Source: Pelomonas sp. Root405 (GTDB lineage Bacteria > Pseudomonadota > Gammaproteobacteria > Burkholderiales > Burkholderiaceae_C). From it: a stretch of 64,000 nt of DNA. The position numbers were made by a program, and so were the translations under genes. The DNA lies in the NCBI RefSeq assembly GCF_001425165.1, contig NZ_LMDU01000001.1, positions 776,075 through 840,074 of the forward strand, read 5' to 3'. Shown here one piece after another: positions 33,079 through 44,800 of this stretch (position 1 is the stretch's first letter; each line of letters opens with the position of its first letter). The notes under the pieces are model-generated. The model ran no database searches and was not told where the DNA came from. It worked only from the letters and a program-made list of their open reading frames with translations.

Positions 33079-34017
33079 TCAGGTCCAGCCGAGCCAGCCC
33101 AGCACGGTCTGCTGGCCTGCAAACAGCACGACCAGACCGCCCCCCGCGAGGAAAGGGCCGAAGGGAACGTAGCGACCCTCGCGCAGCCGGGCATTCATCT
33201 TCATGACGATGCCGACCACTGCGCCGATGGCCGATGCGCCGAGCACGATGGGCAGGATCATCTGCCAACCCAGCCAAGCACCAAGCGCGGCGAGCAGCTT
33301 GAAATCGCCATAGCCCATGCCTTCCTTGCCCGTGGCCAGTTTGAACAGCCAGTAGACGGACCACAGCGACAGGTAGCCAGCGAGTGCTCCGATCAGTGCC
33401 TTGTCCAGCGGAATCGTCCAACCCATCAGCGCAGCGACGAGCCCGGCCCAAAGCAGCGGCTGGTTGATGGCATCAGGTAGCAGCGTCGTGTCCCAGTCGA
33501 TCATCGCCAGTGCGATGAGGGCGGCGACAAAGCCGCACCAGAGCAACGTCGTCGGCTGCGCGCCGAAGCGCCAAGACAGCGCCGCGAATGCAACACCGGT
33601 GGCGATCTCGACCAGCGGATAGCGCGTCGAGATGGGCGCCTTGCAGGCCGCGCATTTGCCGCCGAGGCGCAGCCAGCCGATGACGGGCAGGTTCTCATGC
33701 CAGCGCAGCTGATGGCCGCAATGCGGGCACCTGGAGCGCGGCTTGGAGATGCCAAAGGGCGGCAGCGCCTCGATCTTGGTGCCATAGGCGTCGACGGCCT
33801 TTGCCAGCTTCTCGGTCTCGCTGGCTGGCGCCCCGATGACGCGCGCCATCGCCGGCGCATCGGTCAACTGGGCGGCGGATTCATGCAGCCATTGGCGCTC
33901 CAACATCAGCGGGATGCGATGGACGACGACGTTCAGGAAGCTGCCGATGCACAAGCCCAGGATGCCCAGCACCCAGGGGGAGAGCCAGAGGGACCAGTCG
34001 AGAGAGACAGCGGGCAT
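33079..34017 (-). CDS. pilD: Prepilin peptidase/N-methyltransferase PilD
   Basis: A 312-residue inner-membrane aspartic protease that cleaves and N-methylates prepilins, including those encoded at 18917-21505. It has about eight membrane segments, the cytoplasmic cysteine tetrad C97, C100, C122 and C125, and the two catalytic aspartates in AMIDWDTTLLPD (D174) and the GYGD motif (D238). Residues about 45-90 form a long loop before the Cys tetrad, as commonly seen in this order. Confidence 0.97.
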   Translation of the reverse strand: MPAVSLDWSLWLSPWVLGILGLCIGSFLNVVVHRIPLMLERQWLHESAAQLTDAPAMARVIGAPASETEKLAKAVDAYGTKIEALPPFGISKPRSRCPHCGHQLRWHENLPVIGWLRLGGKCAACKAPISTRYPLVEIATGVAFAALSWRFGAQPTTLLWCGFVAALIALAMIDWDTTLLPDAINQPLLWAGLVAALMGWTIPLDKALIGALAGYLSLWSVYWLFKLATGKEGMGYGDFKLLAALGAWLGWQMILPIVLGASAIGAVVGIVMKMNARLREGRYVPFGPFLAGGGLVVLFAGQQTVLGWLGWT

Positions 34018-34085
34018 GTTGAGCGGCGTTGTTGAAAGGATGCGGGCGGGAATCTACCCGCATTCAGCCGCCGGGACGCCGAGCC

Positions 34086-35315
34086 TCAGACCACCTGACC
34101 CAGCTTGAAGATGGGCAGATACATCGACACCACGATGCCGCCGATGAGGCCTCCAAGGATGACGATGATGAACGGCTCCATCAGGCTGGAGAGGGCCTTG
34201 ACCATCTCGTCCACCTCGTCCTCGTAGAACTCGGCGGCTTTGCCCAGCATGTGGTCCAGCGAGCCGGACTCTTCGCCGATGGACGCCATCTGCAGCACCA
34301 TCGTCGGAAAGACGCCGGTGGTCTGCATGGACGTCGTCAGTGCCGAACCGGTCGACACATCGCGCTGGATTTGCTCGGTGGCTTCCGCGAACACTGCATT
34401 GCCCGCGGCGCCACCCACTGAATCAAGCGCTTCGACGAGCGGCACGCCCGCCGCGAACATTGTTGACAGCGTGCGAGTCCAGCGCGCGACCGCGGACTTG
34501 TACATCAGGTCGCCGAAGACCGGCACCTTGAGCAGCAACCGATCCATGCGCTTCTGCATCTTCTCGGAGCGCTTCCAGCTCTGGATGAAGAAATAGATGC
34601 CGCCGCCAAGGCCGCCGAAGATCGCCCACCAATACGAGACGAAAAATTTCGACATGGCGATGACCATCAGAGTCGGTGCTGGCAAGTCGGCGCCAAATGA
34701 CTTAAACACATCCTCGAAAGAGGGCACCACGAAGATCATGATGACCGCTACGACGATGAAGGCGACGATCATCACGGCGACCGGATAGGTCAGCGCGGAC
34801 TTGATCTTGTTCTTGATGGCGACCGTCTTCTCTTGGTAGATGGCGAGCCGGTCCAGCAGCGCTTCCAAGATACCGCCCGTCTCGCCTGCCTCCACGAGAT
34901 TGCAGTAGAGGGCGTCGAAATACATCGGATGCTTGCGGAACGCGGCGGACAGGCTCGTGCCGGTCTCAACATCCTGCCGGATGTCGTTCAACAGTCGCGT
35001 CAGCCGTGGGTTGGTGGCGCCGCGGCCGACGATGTCGAAGGCTTGCAGCAGCGGAACGCCAGCGCGCATCATCGTGGCCAGCTGGCGGGTGAAGACGGCG
35101 ATGTCCTTCTGCTTGATCGATGAGCCGCCGCTGGCGCGGCGCTTCTTGACCTTGTTGACGAGGATGCCCTGCCGGCGCAAGGTCGCGCTGACCATGGCTT
35201 CGCCACCGGCACGCAGCTCGCCCTTGACGATCTTGCCGTTGCGGTCCTTGCCCTCCCACTCGAAGACGAAGTCCTTGACGCCTTTTGCTGCGGCGGTGGC
35301 AGTGGCAGTGGCCAT
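34086..35315 (-). CDS. pilC: Type IV pilus inner-membrane platform protein PilC
   Basis: A 409-residue GspF-family platform protein that couples the PilB ATPase to pilin insertion. There are two T2SSF domains, with the pattern FTRQLATMMRAGVPLLQAFD in the first and WTRTLSTMFAAGVPLVEALD in the second, and three hydrophobic segments. It starts 20 nt after the pilB stop and precedes pilD by 68 nt. Confidence 0.97.
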   Translation of the reverse strand: MATATATAAAKGVKDFVFEWEGKDRNGKIVKGELRAGGEAMVSATLRRQGILVNKVKKRRASGGSSIKQKDIAVFTRQLATMMRAGVPLLQAFDIVGRGATNPRLTRLLNDIRQDVETGTSLSAAFRKHPMYFDALYCNLVEAGETGGILEALLDRLAIYQEKTVAIKNKIKSALTYPVAVMIVAFIVVAVIMIFVVPSFEDVFKSFGADLPAPTLMVIAMSKFFVSYWWAIFGGLGGGIYFFIQSWKRSEKMQKRMDRLLLKVPVFGDLMYKSAVARWTRTLSTMFAAGVPLVEALDSVGGAAGNAVFAEATEQIQRDVSTGSALTTSMQTTGVFPTMVLQMASIGEESGSLDHMLGKAAEFYEDEVDEMVKALSSLMEPFIIVILGGLIGGIVVSMYLPIFKLGQVV

Positions 35316-35335
35316 GCACGTTCCTCGAAACTGAA

Positions 35336-37057
35336 TTATTCGTTGGTGGCGGATAGCACTTCTTCAAGCGTCGTGATTCCGCCGCGCACTTTCACCAAGC
35401 CGGACTGACGCAGGTCGCGCACGCCTTCCTTCTTGGCTTGTTCGGCGATGTCCATCGCGGTACCCAGAGCCAGGATGATGCGTTGGATTGCTTCAGTGAC
35501 CGGCATCACTTGATATAGGCCCAGCCGTCCGCGGTAGCCGTTGGTGCAATTGCTGCAACCCACCGCGCGGTAAGGCTTCCAGCTGCCGTCGAAATCTTCC
35601 TCCGCGAAGCCGGCCCTGAGCAGGGCTTCGCGCGGGTAGTCGGCAGGTTGCTTGCAGTTCTCGCACAGCCGGCGCACCAAGCGCTGGGCGGTGATGAGAA
35701 GCACGCTCGACGCGATATTGAAAGGCGCAACACCCATATTGAGCAGGCGCGTCAGCGTCTTGGGCGCGTCGTTGGTGTGCAGCGTTGACATGACCATGTG
35801 GCCGGTCTGCGCCGCCTTGATGGCGATGTCGGCCGTCTCAAGGTCGCGAATTTCGCCGACCATGATGATGTCTGGATCCTGGCGAAGGAATGACTTGAGC
35901 GCTGCCGAGAAATTCAGGCCGGCCTTGTCGTTGACATTGACCTGATTGATGCCGGGGAGGTTGATTTCCGCCGGATCCTCGACGGTCGAAATGTTGACGC
36001 CGGGCTGGTTGAGGATGTTCAGGCAGGTGTACAGAGACACCGTCTTGCCCGAACCCGTCGGGCCCGTCACCAGCACCATGCCGTAAGGTCGGTAGATGGC
36101 GGCCAGCAGGCGTTCTTTCTCTATCTTCTCGTAACCCAGGGCTTCGATACCAAGCTTGGCCGAGGACGAGTCGAGGATACGGACGACGATCTTTTCGCCA
36201 AACAGCGTCGGCAGGGTGCTGACCCGGAAGTCGATGGATTTGCTGCCGAACTTCAGCTTCATGCGCCCGTCCTGGGGCACCCGTCGTTCCGCGATGTCTA
36301 GGCGCGAGATCACCTTGATACGGGACGACAGCTTGTCCTTGATGGCGATCGGCGGCTGGGTGATTTCGCGCAGCTCACCGTCGACGCGAAAGCGCACCCG
36401 GTAGTGAAACTCGTAGGGCTCGAAGTGCAGGTCAGAGGCGCGAAGATTGATCGCGTCGACCAGCATTTTCTGAAGGAAGCGAACGACGGGAGCGTCCTCG
36501 ACGTCGGCCAGTTCAGACGATTCCTGCTGCGGGGTCGCATCTTCCTCGGCGATGTCAAAGTCGAAGTCGCCACCCGCAATGGATTCCAGCGTCTCCGCTG
36601 CAGTGACGCCTGCGCTGACCAGCATCTTGGTCAGTTTGTCGTGTTCGACGATGACCCATTCGGGTTGAAGTTGCGTTGCGAACTTGATCCGCTCGATAAC
36701 TTCGAGTTCGGTCGGGTCCGCACCGCCGATGAAGAGTCGACTGCCGCGTCGCGACAGGGCGATAACCTGATACTGCTGCGTCAACTTCGCGTCGATGACG
36801 TTTTGCGGCATGCGCTGCGGGTCCATCGCCGACAAGTCGAGTAGCGGCAACGCCAGCGCACTCGAAAGCGTATGGGCCAAGTCGAATGCCGAGACCTGTC
36901 CGCTGGCAATCACGGCATTGACGAAACTGACCTTTTTCTCGCGCGCCTGTTTGACGAGGTCTTCGGCGGCTTTGCTTTGCAGCTTGCCGGCATGCACCAA
37001 CATGCGCGCTACCCCTGACAGGGAAGACTGAAGCGGCTCAGCGAGCGTGGTTTCCAC
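35336..37057 (-). CDS. pilB: Type IV pilus extension ATPase PilB
   Basis: A 573-residue secretion ATPase that powers pilus extension. N-terminal MshEN-type domain, then Walker A TGPTGSGKT (331-339), Walker B IIMVGEIRD, His box GHMVMSTLHTND and a zinc-binding cysteine tetrad C465, C468, C501 and C504. It starts with GTG 37057 without a clear ribosome site; ATG at residue 19 is an alternative. First gene of pilB-pilC-pilD; pilT is not in the window. Confidence 0.96.
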   Translation of the reverse strand: METTLAEPLQSSLSGVARMLVHAGKLQSKAAEDLVKQAREKKVSFVNAVIASGQVSAFDLAHTLSSALALPLLDLSAMDPQRMPQNVIDAKLTQQYQVIALSRRGSRLFIGGADPTELEVIERIKFATQLQPEWVIVEHDKLTKMLVSAGVTAAETLESIAGGDFDFDIAEEDATPQQESSELADVEDAPVVRFLQKMLVDAINLRASDLHFEPYEFHYRVRFRVDGELREITQPPIAIKDKLSSRIKVISRLDIAERRVPQDGRMKLKFGSKSIDFRVSTLPTLFGEKIVVRILDSSSAKLGIEALGYEKIEKERLLAAIYRPYGMVLVTGPTGSGKTVSLYTCLNILNQPGVNISTVEDPAEINLPGINQVNVNDKAGLNFSAALKSFLRQDPDIIMVGEIRDLETADIAIKAAQTGHMVMSTLHTNDAPKTLTRLLNMGVAPFNIASSVLLITAQRLVRRLCENCKQPADYPREALLRAGFAEEDFDGSWKPYRAVGCSNCTNGYRGRLGLYQVMPVTEAIQRIILALGTAMDIAEQAKKEGVRDLRQSGLVKVRGGITTLEEVLSATNE

Positions 37058-37214
37058 AGGCGGTTGCGTCGACGACGGAGGGGCAGAGTTCGTCGATTGT
37101 GCCAGTCATGCGTACGGGCGGAGTCAAACGAATTCCAGGGATAACCGCAACTTTTCAACGTCGCGCGACTGAAATCCGTCGCATTTTCTTGCCCTCATCC
37201 CGAAGACTAAGACT

Positions 37215-37291
37215 TGGTCGGGGTGAGAGGATTCGAACCTCCGGCCTCTACGTCCCGAACGTAGCGCTCTACCAGGCTAAGCTACACCCCG
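37215..37291 (-). tRNA. tRNA-Pro (CGG)
   Basis: A 77-nt cloverleaf with acceptor stem CGGGGTG/CACCCCG, anticodon loop TTCGGGA giving anticodon CGG, T-loop TTCGAAT and an encoded CCA end. It lies 22 nt after the ispB stop and upstream of pilB on the same strand, so it may be cut from an ispB transcript. Confidence 0.95.
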
Positions 37292-37313
37292 ATGGTCTTT
37301 TGCTAAGCGCTCA

Positions 37314-38309
37314 CTATGAGTGGCGCTCAACCGACTGAATTGCGAATTCTAGCAGAGATTTCGTCCACTTATTGGGAGGAAGCAATTGCAGGCATTCGGC
37401 TGCATGCCGGGCCTCGGCGCGAGCGGCTTCCCGAGTCGATTCGAGGGCGCCAGTGGTCCGCACGATAGTGACGATCTCCTGAAGCTTCTCTTGCTCCCCT
37501 TCCTCGATCGCATGCCGCAGCAGCGTGCGCTGTTCAGGCGTCGCGCGTTCCATGGCAATCAGCAATGGCAGGGTCGTCTTGCCTTCGCGCAGGTCATCGC
37601 CAATGTTCTTGCCGAGTTCATGAGCGTCGCCTTCGTAGTCAAGAACGTCGTCAATGAGTTGAAATGCGGTGCCTAGAGCGCGGCCGTAAGCGGCGCAGGC
37701 CTCCTCGACCTCCGGCGACGCGTCGGCGAGCACCGCGCCAAGACGCGCGCTTGCCTCAAAGAGCTTGGCTGTTTTGAAGCGGATCACGCGCAGATAACTT
37801 TCCACGGTGATGTCCGGGTCATGCATATTCATCAGCTGCAGAACCTCGCCCTCAGCGATGACGTTGGTGGCCTCCGCCAGCACCTCCAGCACGCGCATGC
37901 GGTCGACAGAAACCATCATCTGGAAAGCGCGCGAGTACAGGAAGTCGCCGACCAAGACGCTCGCCGCGTTGCCAAACAGCGCGTTCGCGGTCGGTTTGCC
38001 ACGTCGCAACGACGACTCGTCGACGACATCGTCGTGCAGCAAGGTTGCCGTGTGAATGAATTCGACCACGGCAGCCAACTCGAAGCGAGCGGTCTGCTCG
38101 AAGCCCAGCGCGTTTGCGAACAGCAGCACGAGCTTGGGGCGCATGCGCTTGCCGCCCGCATGCACGATGTAGTGGGCGATCTGATCGATCAGCGCCACGT
38201 CTGAGCTCAGGCGCTGGGCAATGACTGCGTCCACCTGAGCCATTTCAGCGGCGAGTAGAGCGAGGACCTCGGCAACTTGGGATGGGGGCGAGGCTGACTC
38301 GACGCGCAC
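37314..38309 (-). CDS. ispB: Octaprenyl diphosphate synthase (polyprenyl synthetase)
   Basis: Makes the ubiquinone side chain from FPP and IPP. A 331-residue all-helical trans-prenyl transferase with the first aspartate motif LLHDDVVDES (D93, D94, D97), the second LIDDVLDYEGD, and GGKRMRPKL for IPP binding. It starts with GTG 38309. Divergent from rplU-rpmA, the common arrangement. Confidence 0.95.
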   Translation of the reverse strand: MRVESASPPSQVAEVLALLAAEMAQVDAVIAQRLSSDVALIDQIAHYIVHAGGKRMRPKLVLLFANALGFEQTARFELAAVVEFIHTATLLHDDVVDESSLRRGKPTANALFGNAASVLVGDFLYSRAFQMMVSVDRMRVLEVLAEATNVIAEGEVLQLMNMHDPDITVESYLRVIRFKTAKLFEASARLGAVLADASPEVEEACAAYGRALGTAFQLIDDVLDYEGDAHELGKNIGDDLREGKTTLPLLIAMERATPEQRTLLRHAIEEGEQEKLQEIVTIVRTTGALESTREAARAEARHAAECLQLLPPNKWTKSLLEFAIQSVERHS

Positions 38310-38414
38310 TCTGGACTCTCAAGCTAGGGAGGCCGCCATTATAGGAAGCGCGCGAAGTCCCGACGAAGAGGGGTCGGCCAACTGTTCATCTCCCTCAGCG
38401 GGGGGGCTGGGTGA

Positions 38415-38444
38415 TTGCCATGTTTTGATCGCCGAGGGTATACT
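38415..38444 (+). promoter_or_regulatory. Sigma-70 promoter for rplU-rpmA
   Basis: TTGCCA (38415-38420), 18-nt spacer, TATACT (38439-38444); both boxes match consensus at five of six positions. It implies a leader of about 150 nt before rplU, which is ample for post-transcriptional control, although I recognise no known ribosomal leader motif in it. Confidence 0.7.
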
Positions 38445-38601
38445 CGCGGGCTCTTTGCAACTCGCATGCCTTTAGATGCGTGGGACGCAGGGGAACAAAA
38501 CCGACAAAAAGGCCCGGCGAGGGCGGCGGCGCAAACCTTAAAGGGGAGCGCGGAGCTGCTGGAGCCGGGTGAATGCGCCTCCAGGGTGCGAAAGGAAGAA
38601 C

Positions 38602-38913
38602 ATGTACGCGGTCATCAAAACCGGCGGCAAGCAGTACAAGGTTGCTGCTGGCGAAAAAATCAAGGTCGAGTTGCTCGACGCGGAAGTCGGCGCTGAGGTC
38701 ACCATCGACCAAGTGCTGGCAGTTGGCAGCGGTGACGGCCTGACGGTCGGCGCTCCGCTGGTCGCTGGCGCCACGGTCAGTGCCAAGGTGGTCAGCCACG
38801 GCAAGCACGACAAGGTTCGCATTTTCAAGATGCGCCGTCGCAAGCACTACAAGAAGAGCCAAGGCCACCGCCAGAACTACACCCAGCTGGAAATCAGCGC
38901 GGTCAACGGCTGA
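38602..38913 (+). CDS. rplU: 50S ribosomal protein L21
   Basis: A 103-residue ribosomal protein that binds 23S r[23 protein letters not shown] and the C-terminal [19 protein letters not shown] are diagnostic. ATG 38602 follows AAAGGAAGAA. First gene of rplU-rpmA, ahead of obgE. Confidence 0.99.
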   Translation: MYAVIKTGGKQYKVAAGEKIKVELLDAEVGAEVTIDQVLAVGSGDGLTVGAPLVAGATVSAKVVSHGKHDKVRIFKMRRRKHYKKSQGHRQNYTQLEISAVNG

Positions 38914-38948
38914 TCCAGCCGCTTTCGCTAATTTTGAGGAGCTAACTC

Positions 38949-39212
38949 ATGGCACAGAAAAAAGGCGGCGGTTCCACACGGAACGGCCGCGACTCCAAGC
39001 CCAAGATGCTGGGCGTCAAGGCTTTCGGCGGCGAACTGATCTCCGCCGGTTCGATCATCGTGCGTCAGCGCGGTACCAAGTTCCATCCCGGCGTGAACGT
39101 CGGCATCGGCAAGGACCACACGCTGTTCGCATTGGTCGATGGCCACGTTTCTTTCGCCATCAAGGGCGAGAAGAACCGCCAGACCGTCGTCATCACGCCG
39201 CTGGCGGCTTGA
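38949..39212 (+). CDS. rpmA: 50S ribosomal protein L27
   Basis: An 87-residue ribosomal protein near the peptidyl-transferase centre. The N-terminus [16 protein letters not shown] and the block [19 protein letters not shown] are diagnostic. The N-terminal tail is not preceded by the Firmicute cleavage motif. GAGGA lies just upstream of the ATG, and a terminator follows. Confidence 0.99.
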   Translation: MAQKKGGGSTRNGRDSKPKMLGVKAFGGELISAGSIIVRQRGTKFHPGVNVGIGKDHTLFALVDGHVSFAIKGEKNRQTVVITPLAA

Positions 39213-39253
39213 TGATTGCGTGATCCGGACGGGTCAGCCGTTCGGACAGTCTC

Positions 39254-39284
39254 AAGCCCCGGCTCGCCGGGGCTTTTGCTTTTT
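39254..39284 (+). terminator. Intrinsic terminator after rpmA
   Basis: A 9-bp perfect stem (AAGCCCCGG / CCGGGGCTT) with loop CTCG, followed by TTGCTTTTT. It separates the ribosomal protein pair from obgE. Confidence 0.88.
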
Positions 39285-39371
39285 GGATCCGGTTCACCGG
39301 GTTTGTTTTTTGGAAAGCCCGCCCCGCGCAATCGCAGCGGCGCGCCGCAACCCAGCCAGTACGATGGCTGA

Positions 39372-41534
<2,163 letters not shown>

Positions 41535-41554
<20 letters not shown>

Positions 41555-41630
41555 GGGCGCCAAATTGCGGCGCAGCTCACATCGCTTGCGATGTGAGCGC
41601 AGACACAATTTAGTGCTGCGCTAGGCGCGC
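41535..41630. repeat. Direct repeat of the proB 3' end around a perfect hairpin
   Basis: A 26-nt unit covering the last proB codons and stop (41535-41560) recurs at 41605-41630 with 23 of 26 identities. Between the copies is a perfect 11-bp inverted repeat (GCTCACATCGC TT GCGATGTGAGC, 41575-41598). The first copy also folds with AATTTGGTGC (41538-41547) against GCGCCAAATT (41557-41566), 9 of 10. It fills the space between convergent proB and rppH and may act as a T-less terminator. Confidence 0.75.
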
Positions 41631-41637
41631 ACGCGGG

Positions 41638-42231
41638 TCAGTTTGGCGGCTCGCCATCTGGGGGTGCTGCCGCCGCCTCCAGCGGCATCGGCCCGCTGTT
41701 GCGTTCACCGCGGTGCGACGGACGCATGCCCGCGCGCAGATACCGGTTGTGATGGTTGATGCGCGGCAGATAGCGCGCCAGTTCGGTCAGCGCCATTTCA
41801 TAGACGCCGCGTTTGAACTCGATGACGGCTTCCAGCGGCACCCAATACTCGTTCCAACGCCAGGCGTCGAACTCGGGGTGATCGGTTGCGCGCAAATTCA
41901 TGTCGCAGTCTCGGCCCACCATCTGCAGCAGGAACCAGATCTGCTTCTGGCCGCGGTAGTGGCCACGCGCATCGCGTCGTATGAAATGCTCGGGCACTTC
42001 ATAGCGCAGCCAGTCACGCGTCCGCGCAATGATGCGCACATGCTCTGGTGTGAGCCCCACTTCTTCGTGGAGCTCTCGGAACATCGCCTGCTCAGGCGTC
42101 TCGCCGTGTTTGATGCCCCCTTGCGGGAACTGCCACGAGTGCGTTCGGATGCGTTTGCCCCAAAACACCTCGTTGCGTTGGTTGAGCAGGATGATGCCGA
42201 CGTTGGGGCGGAAGCCTTCACGGTCGAGCAT
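41638..42231 (-). CDS. rppH: RNA pyrophosphohydrolase
   Basis: Nudix hydrolase that removes 5' pyrophosphate from mRNA to trigger decay. The 197-residue protein begins [18 protein letters not shown] and has the Nudix box [20 protein letters not shown] (first 20 of 23 positions); the C-terminal tail is poorly conserved. ATG 42231 with GAGG upstream is preferred to TTG 42243. Divergent from proS. Confidence 0.95.
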   Translation of the reverse strand: MLDREGFRPNVGIILLNQRNEVFWGKRIRTHSWQFPQGGIKHGETPEQAMFRELHEEVGLTPEHVRIIARTRDWLRYEVPEHFIRRDARGHYRGQKQIWFLLQMVGRDCDMNLRATDHPEFDAWRWNEYWVPLEAVIEFKRGVYEMALTELARYLPRINHHNRYLRAGMRPSHRGERNSGPMPLEAAAAPPDGEPPN

Positions 42232-42334
42232 AATCAACCTCAAATCTCTAGTTGGTTCGATTATTGCATCGGGCCACGATCGTCACAGCGCCCTCGCTAA
42301 CCCGCAGATTTCTCCCTGTTTTTGTCACGACTTC

Positions 42335-42354
42335 GGCCGGGTTTTCACCCGGCC
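42335..42354 (+). other. Hairpin in the proS leader
   Basis: A perfect 8-bp stem GGCCGGGT / ACCCGGCC with loop TTTC ends 19 nt before the proS ATG. There is no downstream T-run, so it is not a clear terminator. It could occlude or position the ribosome site, which is otherwise not recognisable. Confidence 0.4.
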
Positions 42355-42373
42355 TTCGCATTTGGTACCGCGC

Positions 42374-44119
42374 ATGAAAGCCTCCCAGTTCTTCGTCTCC
42401 ACGCTCAAGGAAGCGCCCGCCGATGCCGAGGTCGTCAGCCACAAGCTGATGATGCGCGCCGGCATGATCAAGCGCCTGGGCGCGGGCATTTACAACTACA
42501 TGCCGATGGGACTTCGCGTCATCCGCAAGGTCGAGAAGATCATCCGCGAGGAGATGGACGCCGCCGGCGCCGTCGAGTGCCTGATGCCTGTCATCCAGCC
42601 AGCCGAGCTGTGGCAGGAAACGGGTCGCTTCGACAAGATGGGGCCGGAGCTGTTGCGCGTGAAGGACCGCCACGGTCGCGACTTCATCGTGCAGCCGACG
42701 AGCGAAGAGGTCATCACCGACATCGCCCGGCAGGAACTGCGCAGCTACCGCCAGCTGCCCAAAAATTTCTATCACATCCAGACCAAGTTCCGCGACGAGC
42801 GCCGCCCCCGCTTCGGCCTGATGCGCGGCCGCGAGTTCACGATGAAGGACGCTTACTCCTTCGACCGTGATGTCGACGCCGCCGGCCGCAGCTACGAAAA
42901 CATGTACGCGGCCTACTGCAAGATCTTCGACCGCTTCGGCCTGCAGTACCGCGCCGTCGCGGCGGACACCGGCGCCATCGGCGGCGACCGTTCGCACGAG
43001 TTCCAGGTCATCGCCGATACGGGCGAGGACGCCATCGTCTACTGCCCGACCAGCGACTACGCCGCCAACATGGAGCTGGCCGAGGCCGTCGCGCTGCTGC
43101 CCACCCGCGGCCAGGCGATGCAGACGCTGACCAAGACGCCGACGCCCGGCAAGAGCACTTGCGAGGACGTCGCCGCCTTGCTCGGCCTGCCGCTGTCGCA
43201 GACGGTGAAGTCGCTGGTATTGGCCACGGATGAGCTGGACAAGGACGGCAACATCGCCAAGACCCAGGTGTGGCTGCTGCTGGTGCGTGGCGACCATGAT
43301 CTCAACGAGGTGAAGGCCGGCAAGGTCGAGGGTCTCAAGAGCGGTTTCCGCTTCGCGACGGGCGGGGAGATCGACGCCCACTTCGGCTGCAAGCCTGGTT
43401 ACCTCGGCCCCATCGGCCTGAAGCAGCCGCTCAAGATCGTCGCGGACCGCACGGTCGCCGTCATGAGCGACTTCGTCTGCGGCGCCAACGAAGCTGACTT
43501 CCACTTCACCGGCGCGAACTGGGGCCGCGATCTGCCCGAGCCTGACGTCGTTGCAGACCTGCGCAATGTCGTCGCCGGCGACCCCTCGCCCGACGGCAAG
43601 GGCGTACTCGCCATCCAGCGTGGCATCGAGGTCGGTCATGTCTTCTATCTCGGCACCAAGTACTCAGCCGCGATGAACGCCACCTTCCTTGACGAGAACG
43701 GCAAGCCCAAGCTGATGGAGATGGGCTGCTACGGCATCGGGGTCACGCGCATCCTCGGCGCGGCCATCGAACAGAACCACGACGCGCGCGGCATCATCTG
43801 GCCGGACGCCATTGCGCCTTTCACCGCCGTCATCTGCCCGATCGGCATGGACCGCAGTGAAGAGGTCAAGGCCGCCGCCACGCAGCTCTACGACGAGCTG
43901 AAGACACTGGGCATCGACGTGCTGCTCGATGACCGTGGCGAACGCCCTGGCGCGATGTTCGCGGACTGGGAGCTGATCGGCGTGCCGCATCGTGTCGTGC
44001 TGTCGGACCGTGGCCTCAAGGAAGGTCAGGTCGAGTACCAGGGCCGCCGTGACGAGGCTGCCACCAAGCTGGCCGTCGCTGATGTCGCGGGCCATCTGAA
44101 AGGCCTGCTCAAGCTTTGA
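42374..44119 (+). CDS. proS: Prolyl-tRNA synthetase
   Basis: Charges tRNA-Pro. The 581-residue bacterial-type class II synthetase begins [20 protein letters not shown], has motif 2 in [21 protein letters not shown], an INS editing domain in the middle (about residues 225-400) and a C-terminal anticodon-binding domain ([20 protein letters not shown]). ATG 42374 is used; the longer frame overlaps rppH. Coupled by TTGA to the next gene. Confidence 0.98.
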   Translation: MKASQFFVSTLKEAPADAEVVSHKLMMRAGMIKRLGAGIYNYMPMGLRVIRKVEKIIREEMDAAGAVECLMPVIQPAELWQETGRFDKMGPELLRVKDRHGRDFIVQPTSEEVITDIARQELRSYRQLPKNFYHIQTKFRDERRPRFGLMRGREFTMKDAYSFDRDVDAAGRSYENMYAAYCKIFDRFGLQYRAVAADTGAIGGDRSHEFQVIADTGEDAIVYCPTSDYAANMELAEAVALLPTRGQAMQTLTKTPTPGKSTCEDVAALLGLPLSQTVKSLVLATDELDKDGNIAKTQVWLLLVRGDHDLNEVKAGKVEGLKSGFRFATGGEIDAHFGCKPGYLGPIGLKQPLKIVADRTVAVMSDFVCGANEADFHFTGANWGRDLPEPDVVADLRNVVAGDPSPDGKGVLAIQRGIEVGHVFYLGTKYSAAMNATFLDENGKPKLMEMGCYGIGVTRILGAAIEQNHDARGIIWPDAIAPFTAVICPIGMDRSEEVKAAATQLYDELKTLGIDVLLDDRGERPGAMFADWELIGVPHRVVLSDRGLKEGQVEYQGRRDEAATKLAVADVAGHLKGLLKL

Positions 44120-44718
44120 AGCGCCGCCTTGCGGTTCTGGGCCTGCTCGCCGCACCGTTCGGCGCGCGCGCCGGTGCCCAGCGCGAGGAGCCGCTGGCGG
44201 ATTCCATTCGCTCGGCCCTCAGCGCGTCCATTGCGCAGAACGCGCCGCCGCGGCCCAGCTTCAACGAAGTCGATGCCCGCATGGCGTATCTGCGCTGGCT
44301 GGGCGCCATGAGCGAGCGGCTGAAGAAGCGCAAGACCGAGACGCAGATCCGCATCGAGTTCCTTGAGACTGTCTGGTACGAAGCCAGGCGCGCCGGTCTG
44401 GAGCCCAGCCTGGTGCTCGGCCTCATCCAGGTCGAAAGCGGCTTTCGCAAATACGCCATCAGCACGGCCGGCGCACGCGGCTACATGCAGGTCATGCCGT
44501 TCTGGACGCGCGCCATCGGTGACGGTAACGCGTCGCGCCTTTTTCACATGCAGACCAATCTGCGCTTCGGCTGCGTGATCCTGCGCCATTACCTCGACAT
44601 CGAGAAGGGCGACCTCTTCCTGGCGCTCGGCCGCTACAACGGCAGTCGCGGCCGGGCCGAGTACCCGAACGCCGTCTTCGGCGCGCGCCGGCAGTGGCTG
44701 CTTCCTGGCGAGAAGTGA
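44116..44718 (+). CDS. Secreted lytic transglycosylase (SLT domain)
   Basis: A 200-residue peptidoglycan lytic transglycosylase. Signal peptide to about residue 21, then a family 1 SLT fold with catalytic Glu107 in [20 protein letters not shown] followed by MQVMPFW; the C-terminus contains [10 protein letters not shown]. It starts with TTG overlapping the proS stop by 4 nt, the usual place for this gene in Burkholderiales. Probably periplasmic. Confidence 0.9.
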   Translation: MKRRLAVLGLLAAPFGARAGAQREEPLADSIRSALSASIAQNAPPRPSFNEVDARMAYLRWLGAMSERLKKRKTETQIRIEFLETVWYEARRAGLEPSLVLGLIQVESGFRKYAISTAGARGYMQVMPFWTRAIGDGNASRLFHMQTNLRFGCVILRHYLDIEKGDLFLALGRYNGSRGRAEYPNAVFGARRQWLLPGEK

Positions 44719-44800
44719 TCAGGGCTTTCCCGGCGTGGCTTGTGGCCGCGTGGGACGGCAGCGTTAGGCTTGGCGGCTTCGTCCACAAGACAACCGCCCG

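Noticed and set aside
42232-42373. T-box or other tRNA-sensing leader before proS
   Set aside because: No T-box core or specifier loop is visible, and such leaders are essentially absent from proteobacteria.
42248-43639. Minus-strand frame of 463 codons opposite proS
   Set aside because: Shadow frame; no domain features.
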